Assembly: GCA_035048485.1 (NCBI GenBank)
Contig: CM068587.1
Span: 51,389,501 to 51,453,500 of the forward strand
DNA: 64,000 bases
Source of the DNA: Pteria penguin
Taxonomy: Eukaryota; Mollusca; Bivalvia; Pterioida; Pteriidae
Direction: 5' to 3'
Position 1 is the stretch's first letter, and each line of letters starts with the position of its first letter. This document shows positions 11,675-22,329 of the stretch, one piece after another. The notes under the pieces are model-generated. The model was given only the letters and a program-made list of their open reading frames with translations. It did not search any database and had not been told where the DNA came from. Both the position numbers and the translations under genes were made by a program.

Positions 11675-12022
11675 GTAAGTTGTTTCTTCCCTATGTAATA
11701 TTTCTGTTTTTCAGTTATATAATTTTACTTATTTTTCAATTTATTTAATCTATTCAAATTTTGTCTTTTTCCTCTGATTGAACAATCTTTATTCCACACT
11801 ATGGGTTTTTAGCACCTGTCTGTCGCAAAGCATACTCTAGTGTATCCTGAATTCCCCAGTCCGTATCTGCAGTAACCGGTAAACACTGCTTCCCGGCAGG
11901 TACACTTACCAACGTCGAGAATCGAATTCAGATTCTCAAGTACAGCGAGTTCCATGGCATCGCTTTGTAATTATGATTCAAATTTTTGTGCTTATAATGT
12001 CCAACTTGTATCATAATTAAAA

Positions 12023-12263
<241 letters not shown>

Positions 12264-12636
12264 CGATAATCAACACATAGAGAGGAATCTATTCAAAAGT
12301 TTATATATTTTCATTTTGAACTAACTATCTCATGAGATACGTTTTTACATACCACAAAAGGAAAAGAGGCAACTTTTCTGCTATCTAGGAACTCGCATTT
12401 CAAGTATTTAAAATGCGAGTATTTGGTCATATTTTGTTGTAAATCTATTGAAGAAACATTTTTATAAATGATGGTACTAAAGAAAGAGATAATAAATAAC
12501 TAGATAATAAATATATACATAAAAAATAAACACAGATAATTGAATAAATTAAGGGATGTATATAGTGAAATGAAAATTAATCAAAAACGCTCATTCGTAA
12601 ATTTGTTTCAATCCAGATTTCAATTGACATTGCAGG

Positions 12637-12756
12637 CGATTTGTGTTTGATTCCCAGGTTACCCCACTCTGTTTAAGAGGTTGGTTATCTCCTACTTCCA
12701 TGTCGTGATATCACTGATTAATTGTTATAAGTGACATAAAACACCAACAATCCAAG
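12637..12756 (+). mobile_element. SINE family 2 copy (3' part)
   Basis: It matches the complete family 2 copy near the right edge: GTTTGATTCCCAGGTT, CTGTTTAAGAGGTTGGTTAT, CTTCCATGTCGTGATAT and GACATAAAACACCAACAA. The 5' tRNA part is largely lost. Confidence 0.75.
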
Positions 12757-12867
12757 TAGCTATAATTGGGAAAACTGCACGATCAACTGTTCAGGCCACG
12801 AGTTCCTAGTTCACAAAAAATTGACATAATTTGAATATTTCTGAAAACGTGAAACAGGGCCAGCACA

Positions 12868-13026
12868 AACCATGACGCGGGCCTCGTTTTTTACTATCTC
12901 AATTGAAAACACTAATACAGAACAGGAAGATGGCAAATCGCCTTAGAAGAATCCAAGCCGAAAGCCGGAATCGAACCAGGGTCCTCAGATCTGATCTTCG
13001 ACCAACCTGCCCCCCCCCCCCCCCCC
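12868..13026 (-). mobile_element. Decayed SINE family 1 copy ending in a C-run
   Basis: GCGGGCCTCGTTTTTTACTATCTCA near 12880 and GGAATCGAACCAGGG near 12970 correspond to the reverse complement of family 1. A run of about 17 C (13010-13026) follows. Confidence 0.55.
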
Positions 13027-13384
13027 AATTATGAAAGAAGTATGTCAGCATTTCCAAGAGATATGACACTTTCTTAATTGTTTCTTGTACAGAATCATCA
13101 TTCTTAACACTATATAAGCTTAGGGATCTTGAGTAGTAATCTTTTGGGGTTTTCCCCCCTTTGAGATCATCCGAATCAAGAATTTAAGACACTTCTCGAA
13201 TGCTTTTAAATTAGACATATGTATCTTAAAGTACTTGTGATGGTTATAAGATGGTTTATCAAATTATATTCTATCCACAGGTACCCGTAGATAAATTAAT
13301 CTATTTTCAGGTCACCGAAAACAGAGAATTTTTTGATAATGATTGATCTCAAATAAAAAAAAACTTATCTGCAATTCTTCTTTT

Positions 13385-13640
13385 TCGTCATTCGAATGAG
13401 ACAGTATAAACCGAGGCGGCTCTGTGTCACAACATACTTTGGCGTAATGTAAAAGATCTCCTCACTGCTTTTGGTGGATCAGTAACATTGCACAAAATTA
13501 TGAAGAAATGCATCAGGCAGGTGCCGCCACCTTATAAATGTGATACTTTCGGAGTGGAGTAAAACAAACATAAATAAATTGTGAAGATGAATTATAAAGC
13601 TATATAAAGTTAAAATATAAATAAATAAATAAATAAATAA
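13385..13640 (+). mobile_element. Decayed SINE family 1 copy with AAAT tail repeats
   Basis: GAATGAGACAGTATAAACCGAGG, CACTGCTTTTGGTGGATC and GCATCAGGCAGGTGCCG are family landmarks with many substitutions. An (AAAT)n tract follows at about 13617-13640. Confidence 0.7.
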
Positions 13641-13957
13641 AAATAAATTAATTAATAGATGAATAAACACCTACGTTGCGCTCTGTAACTTTGCCAATTT
13701 CTTTACAACACTTACCTGTTCATGATGGTTTTACTACAAAATACTGACTGGTTTTAAGCATTATCAAGGGTTTCATAAATAATTACATCAAAATACCCGT
13801 CTGTCGTACGTTTTCCTTATTTCTTTTTTTTCTGTACTATTATTATTATTTGTGAGACATTTAGATCACGATAAAATGCTTATGATGGACATGTAGTTGT
13901 GTAGTGTAGTAAAATCGTGAAGTTGTGGTTTGAATGTATGCTTTGGGTAGAGTAACT

Positions 13958-14267
13958 TTAAAACATGAGAGAAGCCGGCGTGGCCTAGTGGTATCGCGTC
14001 GGACTCCTGATCGGGAGGCCGGGGTTCGATTCCCGCTCTGGTCATGCCGGTGTCATGTCTTTCGGATGAGACAGTAAAAACCGAGGCCCCGTGTCGTGGT
14101 ATGCACGGCACGTTAAAGATCCCTCACTGCTTCGGGTGGGTCCGTTGCAAAGGTCAAAATTTGTATGCCCCGCATCAGGCAGATGCCGTCACCATATACG
14201 TGAAATATTCGTGGTGTGACGTAAAACAATAACCAATCAATCAATCAATCAATTAAAACATGAGAGA
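13958..14267 (+). mobile_element. Complete SINE family 1 copy with perfect 15-bp target-site duplication
   Basis: The body runs 13973-14252, from AGCCGGCGTGGCCTAGTGG to the AATC tail. TTAAAACATGAGAGA occurs exactly at 13958-13972 and 14253-14267. The A-box is TGGCCTAGTGG and the B-box GGTTCGATTCC. It is inside the predicted intron of gene B and is a good reference copy for the family. Confidence 0.95.
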
Positions 14268-14449
14268 GAGAGAGAGCGCTAAAATCTTAAATGGTGCAAT
14301 GAACTTTAATTCAAAGATATTTTATTCTAAATGTTAAAATAGGATTAAACTAAAATTAATACCCTTCTACAATAACTACATGTACCTACCTAGAATACAT
14401 AAGTGACAACTTTATAGAGTTTAATAGGCAATACTGCACTTCAACTTAA

Positions 14450-14545
14450 AGTCTCGGGTAGCTCAGTCGGTTAGAGGGTCGGATGTATGACAGCTAGGTG
14501 TTTCGGTACCATAGCTCGTGGGTTCGAGTCCCCGTCGGGGAACGA
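14450..14545 (+). mobile_element. tRNA-like head (pseudo-tRNA or third SINE family)
   Basis: An A-box TAGCTCAGTCGG and a perfect B-box GGTTCGAGTCC are about 50 bases apart, farther than in a normal tRNA. The acceptor and T stems have mismatches. It is followed by unrelated sequence and a TA tract. I favour a tRNA-related SINE head or pseudogene over a functional tRNA. Confidence 0.5.
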
Positions 14546-14589
14546 ATATAAGTGAAATAGAGGGTGCCTTGTTAGCTGTAGTGTCTTTG

Positions 14590-14592
<3 letters not shown>

Positions 14593-14682
<90 letters not shown>
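14593..14682. repeat. (TA)n microsatellite
   Basis: About 45 TA units; translations of this part are meaningless Tyr-Ile runs. Confidence 0.97.
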
Positions 14683-14684
<2 letters not shown>

Positions 14685-15011
14685 TGTTATACCCATAACT
14701 GGTTCATCCGTTCCCTCCCTATTTTTATACCCTCACTGGACATCAGTGGGTGTGTGGAGAAAACCATTGAAGTGTAACTCAAGGACAATCGTTTTGTCCA
14801 AACTGTTTAACAGAGTTATTTACGTCCGATCAAGGATGTATAGTCTAAACTATACTTCCCTGGTCCGATCTAGAGATTTTCCTCAGGGTATCCACTCAAG
14901 GCACATATTTAAAAGTCCATCAGACTATGATCAGTATGTTTTGGGAAATACTTTACCTACATTATTTTACAACGATCAGTTCCAAAACTAGAATGCTCGC
15001 CAACTCTCTAT

Positions 15012-15079
15012 GTGGACCCACACCCCTAATCCTAACCCGTGGATCCACACCCCTAATCCTAACCCGTGGATCCGCACCG
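15012..15079. repeat. Short tandem repeat of about 27 bp
   Basis: GGATCCACACCCCTAATCC followed by TAACCCGT is present about two and a half times, with CCTAACCC wording resembling but not equal to telomeric units. Confidence 0.7.
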
Positions 15080-15430
15080 CCAGATAGTGTTCAAAAGGCT
15101 AAAATCCGTTGGAGTTACCTCCTGTTGTCGGCCATCTTGTGGGTCATTCAATTGTTTTTCTTGCATACTAGTTTGTAAGTCTTTTGTTACTTGTCATTTA
15201 TGATATAGTGCCATTTTGGAAATAGATGAAGTTACCAAATTTGAAAAAGAAATCAGCAGATTTACAATTGTATGAAAACGAAAGTTATTTCGAATTGTGC
15301 ATGGACATACAGATACTGAGACACAAGATGGCAGCAAAAAGGAGTTAATCCAATCAACCGTACCCGTTGAAACGTATCAATTTTAAGAGACAACTGAATT
15401 TGTTCTAATTAAAGTTTGTTTCTATTTTAG

Positions 15431-17307
15431 CGGTGGTCGATCTCAAGGACACATATGACCTGGCCCGGAACTATGGACTTGATATCACAATGCCCGAGGT
15501 CAATTTTGCCTTATCCTCAGCAGCTCAAAAACAGTACAAGAAAATCTCAAACGGAATCTATAAGGAGTTTCAGCGGAACATAACATCAATAATGAAAGAT
15601 GAACAGAAAATTCGTGGAATACTGATCAAACTAAGAAAAGAGAAAGTAACTAACAACAAATATTCACTGTACCGATCAAGCGGTGCTGATCTTTTTTCTA
15701 AAGCTACTCAAAAACGGAAACGGTTTATGGATAATAACCTTGCTACCGTATCGCCTCTTCTAGATGACTTATGTCCGGAAACGCCATGGGGACTTAATTC
15801 TATAATTGATGAGGACTTGATCAGACCGCAGACGGCACCTGGACTTCCGGTTGATTCGCAGGGAGGAAATGAACATACCACAGATATAAGACCTCAAACG
15901 GCGGCACCAATCTTGGACAAAGCTTCCAAAGTGAATGAAACTACCGGCGGTGTGACCGAGAAGCATGTCGAACCGGTGATTCCAGATGCCAACATTTCAC
16001 AGATCGATCGTCTGTTGAAAGGTTTACAAAGGCCAAAGACATCTGATGATGGTTTACAATCTAAAATTGACATCACAGACTGCGAAGATGACGTGAATAT
16101 TGATGGTGAGGTAGACTCCATAACAGAGAGAACTCGAGCTAGAAAAATAACGATAAACGCGGGAAAGTTTGCACAACTTCAGTCTGGCGGGAAAACACTC
16201 GTTACTTTAAAAGATAAGGAAGGAGAGTTTATTTTGAAACCACTTAATGTTAATTACGAGCCTACTGAAGTTGAAGCTGTGTTTTTCGCAAAGGATCCAA
16301 CCAAAGAAAAAATGGCCCTTGTTCGACAAAAAACGAACTGGTCTTCTTCGACAGTAGCTTCGGATCTTAAAGTAAATAATCGAATTGCAATTCAGAAATC
16401 CTTAATGGGAAAGAAAGCAAAGAAAACAACTGTTGCAGAAATATTCAACAATGCTAGAGATAGGCGTACGCGGCATTTCAGAATTGTTCTGAAAAATCCC
16501 ATCATACAGAGTGAAGACCCATCTAACAAAAATGACACCCCGGGAGTAAACAACGTAAGAAAGCAATCTCTGATGAGGAGGTATTCAAAAGCCACGGTTC
16601 CACAAGATCATTCTCAGACTACCTCGAAAGAGACTTTTAAACCACAAGAAAACAAAGCGGAGCAAAAACCTTTGAAGAAAATTCTGCGTAACACCAGTAC
16701 GCCTTTTGATAAACCTAAACGTTTACAGATCACGATAAACACTCCATCGGACGACACAAACCAAGATAAAACATCCCAGGGACCTAGATTATTTCAAAAG
16801 ACTAGAAGGCGATCCACGACTTCTCCAACACAGGCCAACGATGTCGATGACAACGTAATAAATAGTGTTAAATTTCACAATTCGGCCGACCATGACTTGA
16901 ACTCGGGGTTAGACCGCTCTCAGTCATCGATGTCCATGAGGGATGAAGTACAGTCACATGTGAGTGACCATCGCATGACTGAAATGATACGCCGTATGGT
17001 GGAAGGCAAGGGCAATAACTCCTCAGACGTAACCGCCTATAGAAATGCCATACATTCTAGAAAAAACACGAAAACTAAAAGAAAGAACCACTCCGGATCG
17101 GATTCTGTCTCTAATGCCGGATCATCAGTCTTCTCTGTGGAACCTACCCGACGACCAATGAGTAGAATGGATATAAAGACTTTGATAAGAGACGCCATGA
17201 GAAGGGACGAGGAGTATGAGGACGCCATGCAGGTGATGCGTCGTAGGGTGGCATTAGGGGGCAATATTGGTGGACGCAGGCCTAACACCGTGGCAGGATT
17301 CAGATGA
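15431..17307 (+). CDS. Gene B: unrecognised protein, tandem paralogue of gene A (main exon)
   Basis: It begins after the acceptor TTTGTTTCTATTTTAG in phase 1, as in gene A, and is open for 1877 bases to TGA; with 11671-11674 the protein is 626 residues. By eye it is roughly half identical to gene A in the N-terminal block (ARNYGLDITMP, YSLYRSSGADLFSKA) and more so in the core at 234-357 (ERTRARK, LKDKEGEFILKP, AKDPTKEKMALV, KVNNRIAIQKSLMGK, RTRHFR). It shares RPQTAP, RPQTAAP and RPKTSD motifs, MSMRD with MTEMI from 502, and the C-terminal MRRRV...FR. The middle is Lys/Ser/Thr/Asn-rich, probably disordered and poorly conserved. Gene order and strand match a tandem duplication. No domain I know is recognisable; a cytoplasmic or nuclear role is an inference from the lack of signal or membrane segments. 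Confidence 0.95.
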
Positions 17308-17441
17308 TTGAATATGGTCGGCATTGAATGACATATTAGTTACAATGTGTATACATGATAAAAAATCAGTTTGACGAAGTTTTTCTGACGATTAGATTTT
17401 TAAAAATTTTTAAAACCTCGAAATTTATTTTCCTATATATA

Positions 17442-17447
17442 AATAAA
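17442..17447 (+). terminator. Candidate polyadenylation signal of gene B
   Basis: AATAAA lies about 135 bases after the gene B stop codon, in AT-rich sequence followed by another ATAAAA near 17480. The position suits a short 3' untranslated region. Confidence 0.5.
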
Positions 17448-17479
17448 TATACATGTAGATTGATGTATTTATTTTTATA

Positions 17480-18630
17480 AAATCGGAATATTTCAAACAA
17501 AAGGGGCGGCAAGTCTCGCACGGAATCTCTAAATGGCTCTTCATTTAGCCAATCAACCTAACTGTTTCCGGGCAGAGAAGAGTTGCTCGATGCTGTGTAA
17601 AATTTCATTTAAGTAAGTTTTAATTTTTGATTTTTAACTCATTTTAAAAGTGATCATATCTTAATTTATTTAGTATATTAACAAGCATGAAAGTTGACAT
17701 CTCCACACCCTGAAATGTTTTCAAATGCATATTGATCTATCATCATACAAGTAAGTACTTCAAATTTCACGTGAATCTCATCTAAACTTTGACGCGGATG
17801 GTCGAGTTTGTTTTTAGATGCATAAATATATAGCCTCGTTTGTATATCAAAGCAAAAACTTATTAACTGTATTTATCTGTTTTGAGATTTACATATTACA
17901 GCATTTTATGAGTAGAGGCACGAGAGATTCCGAATGCATGATAGGTTATGACTTTGGTTTTATCCTAGGATATAATGCAAAATTTGAGTAATTTTTCTTT
18001 TTACAAATACTATTATAAATACATTGAAATCCCCATTTGAATTCAGTGAAGAAGCATACATAGATGATTGATGATTTCCCCGTTAAAATCTCTAAAGCCA
18101 CGTGGCATTTTTTCTTATTAGGAAAGTAGCGGCGCCTTTTTTCTTTTTAGGAAAGTCTCTGGGGTGTTATCGTTTATATTCGAAAATAAGTTGGTTTTTT
18201 TTGTAGTGAGCAAACTTTTTTAAATTGTGAACATTATTAAAAGATTTATTTCTAGAAATCTCAACATTTAAAATAGAATTATGTGATAATATCTTTTCTT
18301 AGTACTAAATCATTACCCAACATGCCACGCTAATGGAGTTTGCAAATGCGCTCTCAAAGCGAATTTACTATATTAATATGCAATCGGCCGAGGCCGATTG
18401 AAAATAGAACTGTCCGATATCAGTTTTTCTTGGAAAATCCCGCACAACATCACGTGATGAATCTTTCCGATCTTATTTTACTGAAGTATATCTATTATAA
18501 GATCACCTCCTTCAAATTCTTGGAGGATAAGACTTTTTCTGTGGATGCTTACAGAGGTTGTGACGATGAACTAGTAGTGTTCTTTGGAATTTTCACATTA
18601 ATTGTTAAATAAAGCGGGATTTCTATTCAG
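17480..18630. other. AT-rich intergenic stretch
   Basis: No exon, RNA or repeat family could be supported. The ORF at 18340-18612 has no recognisable motif. A CGGCCGAGGCCG palindrome-like GC patch lies at 18384-18395. Confidence 0.35.
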
Positions 18631-18636
18631 GATTTC

Positions 18637-19340
18637 GTGAGACAGGTGCTTTCTATCGTAAGTCAGGTGCTATCTATCGTAAGTCAGGTGCTTTCTATCG
18701 TGAGTCAGGTGCTTTCTATCGTAAGTCAGGTGCTTTCTATTGTGAGTCAGGTGCTTTCTATTGTGAGTCAGGTGCTTTCTATCGTGAATCAGGTGCTTTC
18801 TATTGCGAGTCAGGTGCTTTCTATCGTGAGTTAGGTGCTTTCTATCGTGAATCAGGTGCTTTCTATCGTGAGTCAGGTGCTTTCCATCGTAAGTCAGGTG
18901 CTTTCTATCGCGAGTCAGGTGCTTTCTATCGTAAGTCAGATGCTTTCTATCGCGAGTCAGGCGCTTTCTATCGTGAGTCAGGTGCTTTCTGTCGTAGGTG
19001 AGGTGCTTTCTATCGTGAGTCAGGTGCTTTCTATCGTGAGTCAGGCGCTTCCTATCGTGAGTCAGGCGCTTTCTATCGTAAGTCAGGTGCTTTCTATCGT
19101 AAGTCAGGTGCTTTCTATCGCGAGTCAGGCGCTTTATATCATGAGTCAGGCGCTTCCTATCGTAAGTCAGGTGCTTTCTATCGTAAGTCAGGTGCTTTCT
19201 ATCGTAAGTCAGGTGCTTTCTATCGCGAGTCAGGCGCTTTCTATCGTGAGTCAGGTGCTTTCTATCGTAAGTCTGGTGCTTTCTATCGTGAGTCAGGTGC
19301 TTTCTATCGAAGTCGGATGACTTTTATAGTGAGTCAGGTG
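18637..19340 (+). repeat. Minisatellite of about 33 units of 21 bp
   Basis: The unit is GTGAGTCAGGTGCTTTCTATC with scattered substitutions. Because 21 is divisible by three, the frame stays open over most of the array (repeated VSQVLSI, broken by one TAG at 18832-18834). I treat that as an arithmetical consequence and not as a gene. About a dozen units carry an exact TGAGTCA, the consensus of AP-1/bZIP sites; others carry TAAGTCA or CGAGTCA. Confidence 0.97.
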
Positions 19341-19505
19341 ATTTCTCAGAAGGCGGAGTTTATCATATACAAGTATGTAAATTCATGTGTACACGCAAAA
19401 CTGTTTTGAATTCGAACACAGCTTTAGCTGCGTTCATATAATGTATCCAACCGAAGACGGACGTAAAGCTTGGATTAGTATAAATTGAAGCTAGTACTAT
19501 TCTGT

Positions 19506-19560
19506 ACAATTAGATAAATAAATAAATAAATAAATAAATAAACAAATAGATAAATAGATA
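19506..19560. repeat. (AAAT)n tract
   Basis: Imperfect TAAA/ATAA units, simple sequence. Confidence 0.85.
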
Positions 19561-19682
19561 AATACTTGTTAACAATTACATAAAGAAATACACGAATGAA
19601 TAAATAGTAACACATATAAACTTGTTATATTTGGTGCATTTAAACTATAATACATGTAGAAGAGACTAATGAAGCAACAAAT

Positions 19683-19715
19683 ATGGCGGGAAAAATGAAC
19701 ATATTGGTATCAACG
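19683..19715 (+). CDS. Weak candidate first coding exon
   Basis: ATGGCGGGAAAAATG starts in a good Kozak setting (A at -3, G at +4). It opens 11 codons (MAGKMNILVST) and reaches a consensus donor GTAAGTC in phase 0. An out-of-frame ATG lies 13 bases upstream. No partner exon was found downstream before the minus-strand gene. This could be chance. Confidence 0.2.
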
Positions 19716-19796
19716 GTAAGTCTGTCCAAAGTTACTGCACTTGACATTAAACTTGAGGGCACAGATATGTTTCCAGATGTCTACATGTATATGTCC

Positions 19797-20045
19797 TTCA
19801 GATGAAACAGTATAAACCGAGGCCTCGTGTCACGGTTACATGGACACGTGACAGTATAAAGCGAGGCCCGTGTCACGGTTACATGGACACGTGACAGTAT
19901 AAAGCGAGGCCCGTGTCACGGTATACATTGGCAAAAAGATCACTCAGTGCATTGGGTGGTTCGTGCTATACGACAAAATTATGAACAGTACACCAGACCT
20001 ATGTTGCCTCCTATATAAATGCAATAATCTTAGAGCGGAATAAAC
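19797..20045 (+). mobile_element. SINE family 1 remnant with an internal 41-bp duplication
   Basis: Family landmarks are GATGAAACAGTATAAACCGAGG, TGCATTGGGTGGTTCG and a degraded 3' body. Between 19829 and about 19920 a segment of roughly 41 bases (CACGTGACAGTATAAAGCG and flanks) is present twice in tandem. Confidence 0.7.
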
Positions 20046-20048
20046 AAA

Positions 20049-20084
20049 CAGAGACATATATACACATGTGTATATATGTCTCTG
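20049..20084. repeat. Perfect 36-bp palindrome
   Basis: The two 18-base halves, starting CAGAGACATATATACACA, are exact reverse complements with no spacer (centre at 20066/20067). It sits directly at the 3' end of the decayed SINE. Confidence 0.95.
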
Positions 20085-20361
20085 AAAACAATAATGAACG
20101 ATAAAGAAACCTTTTTCAAACGCCCAGCGACGTTGTTCCTTTTTTATGAAGTAAGAGTTATCCTTCTTTGGCCATGGTTTATGATACCATTACTGGTTTA
20201 GCCGGACCAAGATACAGTGGAATATGCCTATAACCACAACAGATCAAAGTAGCATGGAGTATATCAGCAAGGACAGGTAAAAAATTTTTTTAACCTGCGA
20301 ATGCGAACGAGATCATATTTATCACCTATACACCTCTATTGTTTAATACAAACTAAACTTT

Positions 20362-20671
20362 TCAAACTGATTATGAATCCGGCGTAGCCTAGTGGTATCG
20401 CACCGGATTCCTGATCGGGAGGCCGGGGTTCGAGTCCCGCTCTGGCCATGCCGATGTCCTGTCTTGCGGATGAAATAGTAAAAACCGAGGCCCCGTGTCG
20501 TGGTATGCATGGCACGTTAAAGATCCCTCACTGCTTCGGGTGGGTCCGTTGCAAAGGTCAAAATTTGTATGCCCCGCATCAGGCAGATGCTGTCGCCATA
20601 TACGCGAAAATATTCGTGGTGTGACGTAAAACAAAACTCAATCAATCAATCAATCAATCAAACTGCTTATG
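20362..20671 (+). mobile_element. Complete SINE family 1 copy with target-site duplication
   Basis: The body runs 20376-20657 and begins ATCCGGCGTAGCCTAGTGG, with B-box GGTTCGAGTCC and an AATC tail. Flanks TCAAACTGATTATG (20362-20375) and TCAAACTGCTTATG (20658-20671) match at 13 of 14 positions. Confidence 0.93.
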
Positions 20672-20954
20672 TCGTAAACCTTGTTGCGGTGTAAATCCAC
20701 AGAAAACTGATGATACTGCTTCAATGTCATTTGAAGAACATTTTCCAGCAGTACCCTATAACAAGCACGGTAAAGTACATCGGCAAAAGGTGCAGGCATT
20801 TCATAAGTTTTCATGCTGAAAATAGCATTGTCCAATCAAAGAATTATTTTCCTGTGGAAATCAAAGATGCCCTAATGCTCTAATCGCACATTCTCGGTCA
20901 TTTTCGGCAATATGTCGAAAAGATTAAGGTCACCACTTCTATGAGGATTGCAGA

Positions 20955-21117
20955 CGCGGATTCACGATTTTCGTAAAAGGGAGGGGGTGGGGTGGAGATG
21001 GCATATGTGAAAGTCAAGTATCAGCCAAAATACTCATCCAATTTAGGTGCCAAATCAGAAGTTTTACTCATACTTGTGGCGAAAAGGGGCGGGCCCCCAC
21101 CTCCCTCTAAATCTGCC
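20955..21117. mobile_element. Possible relative of the GGCGGAT-ended element
   Basis: It begins GCGGATTCACG, carries a G-rich run (GGGAGGGGGTGGGGTGG) and ends CCTCCCTCTAAATCTGCC, so the ends are weak inverted copies. This is a tentative assignment. Confidence 0.25.
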
Positions 21118-21129
21118 ACTTTACTGCCA

Positions 21130-21880
21130 GTTTTGAGAGACTGAGGGAATCGAAGCAAGACTGGACAGAAAAGGGAGGCTATAGAGTATGCTAGTACAAC
21201 CTCTCATCTATTCGACCATTGAAACTTCCAGTAGGTAAAGATCTCCGACGAAAGTGGCCGATCCCGCTAACAAAGTACAGACAAGCAACCCTCTTCTTAT
21301 GGGCAATACATGCTGGACACTTTGTCTCACCGCGTTGAAATGGAAAAGATGGAATATGTACGAAGTCGGAATAATAGTCCTTAAAGGAAGAAAGAAAAAA
21401 AAAGTCTGAGGAACGTAAATAGGTTTCTGACTCAAACGCTGAGATGACCAAGACGAGTGACTTTGTATATGGGGTATACCCCTAAGTAAAATCTTATTTT
21501 TCGATACTTTGTTTTAGAAAATAATAAAGAATATTTCATCTATGTATGCTTCTTCAGTGAATCCAAATGCAGAACTTTACCAAGGGATCGAGATTCAATC
21601 GACTCTAATTTTGGGATCTGAGGTATTTCAGTAACTTGATCATTTATCTATCCGCTCATGTGAATAAGTTTCCATTATAACTTCCAAGGGGAGTCAGTTT
21701 ATATTGTAGATTTCTGCGGAAATCAGACTTTCAACGTCGTGCTGCCCCTACTCAGTGTCTTACTGAACTGGTTGTTTGTGGATTTTATAGAGCTAACCTG
21801 GCAAAATTATTGATGTGATCGGGGTGGTAAATAGTTGCTTTTTCGATACCTAGGTGTACAAGCTTTTAATTATTATCATG
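21130..21880. other. No feature seen
   Basis: Two overlapping minus-strand ORFs (21191-21451 and 21208-21435) share the same bases in different frames and carry no motif. No repeat was recognised. Confidence 0.35.
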
Positions 21881-21889
21881 GATAGTTAA

Positions 21890-22325
21890 ATCGCTATCCT
21901 GGTGGATAAAAATTTCATACGAATTTTCCACCAACCGTCCACATAACCATGACAGATGGAATATTTGGTCCTATAAAGAAACAAACAAGCAAATTCAGAG
22001 AATTTTGGTCCCCCTCTTTCGGGGTTCTATCAGTAATGGTAACATATTGTCATAGTTATGCATGTCTACAGCACATATGCCAAATATGAAGGCCCTACGT
22101 TAACGGTGAAAAAGTTACATTGAAATAGGTCAAAGGTCACGGTCAAGGTCACATGATAAAAAATTCTGGTACAAACGGAAAGGTATTGAAATTAGGGACA
22201 CAAATGCCAAATATTAAGGCCCTATGTTTTACGGTTAAAAAGATTTTGGTGACAGATGGACGGACGGGCGGGCGGACAGACGAATGAGATTTAATGTCCC
22301 CCGCGAAAAGCGGGGGACAACAAGC
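21890..22325 (+). repeat. Dispersed-type repeat with internal duplication, nuclear-receptor half sites and GC hairpin end
   Basis: Two related segments (ATGCCAAATATGAAGGCCCT at about 22078 and ATGCCAAATATTAAGGCCCT at about 22205) show an internal duplication of about 127 bp. Between them lie AGGTCAAAGGTCA (a perfect DR1 of AGGTCA half sites, 22127-22139) and TCAAGGTCA (22143-22151). The element ends with GGACGGACGGGCGGGCGGAC and a strong hairpin, TGTCCCCCGC-GAAAA-GCGGGGGACA, at about 22296-22320. It has the layout of a transposon-derived repeat; no ORF is present. Confidence 0.65.
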
Positions 22326-22329
22326 TATA

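Noticed and set aside
13973..14252. tRNA gene in the SINE head
   Set aside because: The A and B boxes are present but the sequence continues into the SINE body with an AATC tail and is flanked by target-site duplications.
15012..15079. Interstitial telomere tract (CCTAACCC wording)
   Set aside because: Only two CCTAACCC words occur within a 27-bp unit; it is not a TTAGGG array.
15316..15350. ATGGCAGCAAAAAGGAG as first exon of gene B
   Set aside because: There is no donor in the right phase before the acceptor at 15430; the 11671 microexon fits phase and matches gene A.
18637..19320. VSQVLSI heptad protein
   Set aside because: The 21-bp minisatellite is divisible by three so any stop-free unit stays open; one TAG interrupts it and there is no start or splice context.
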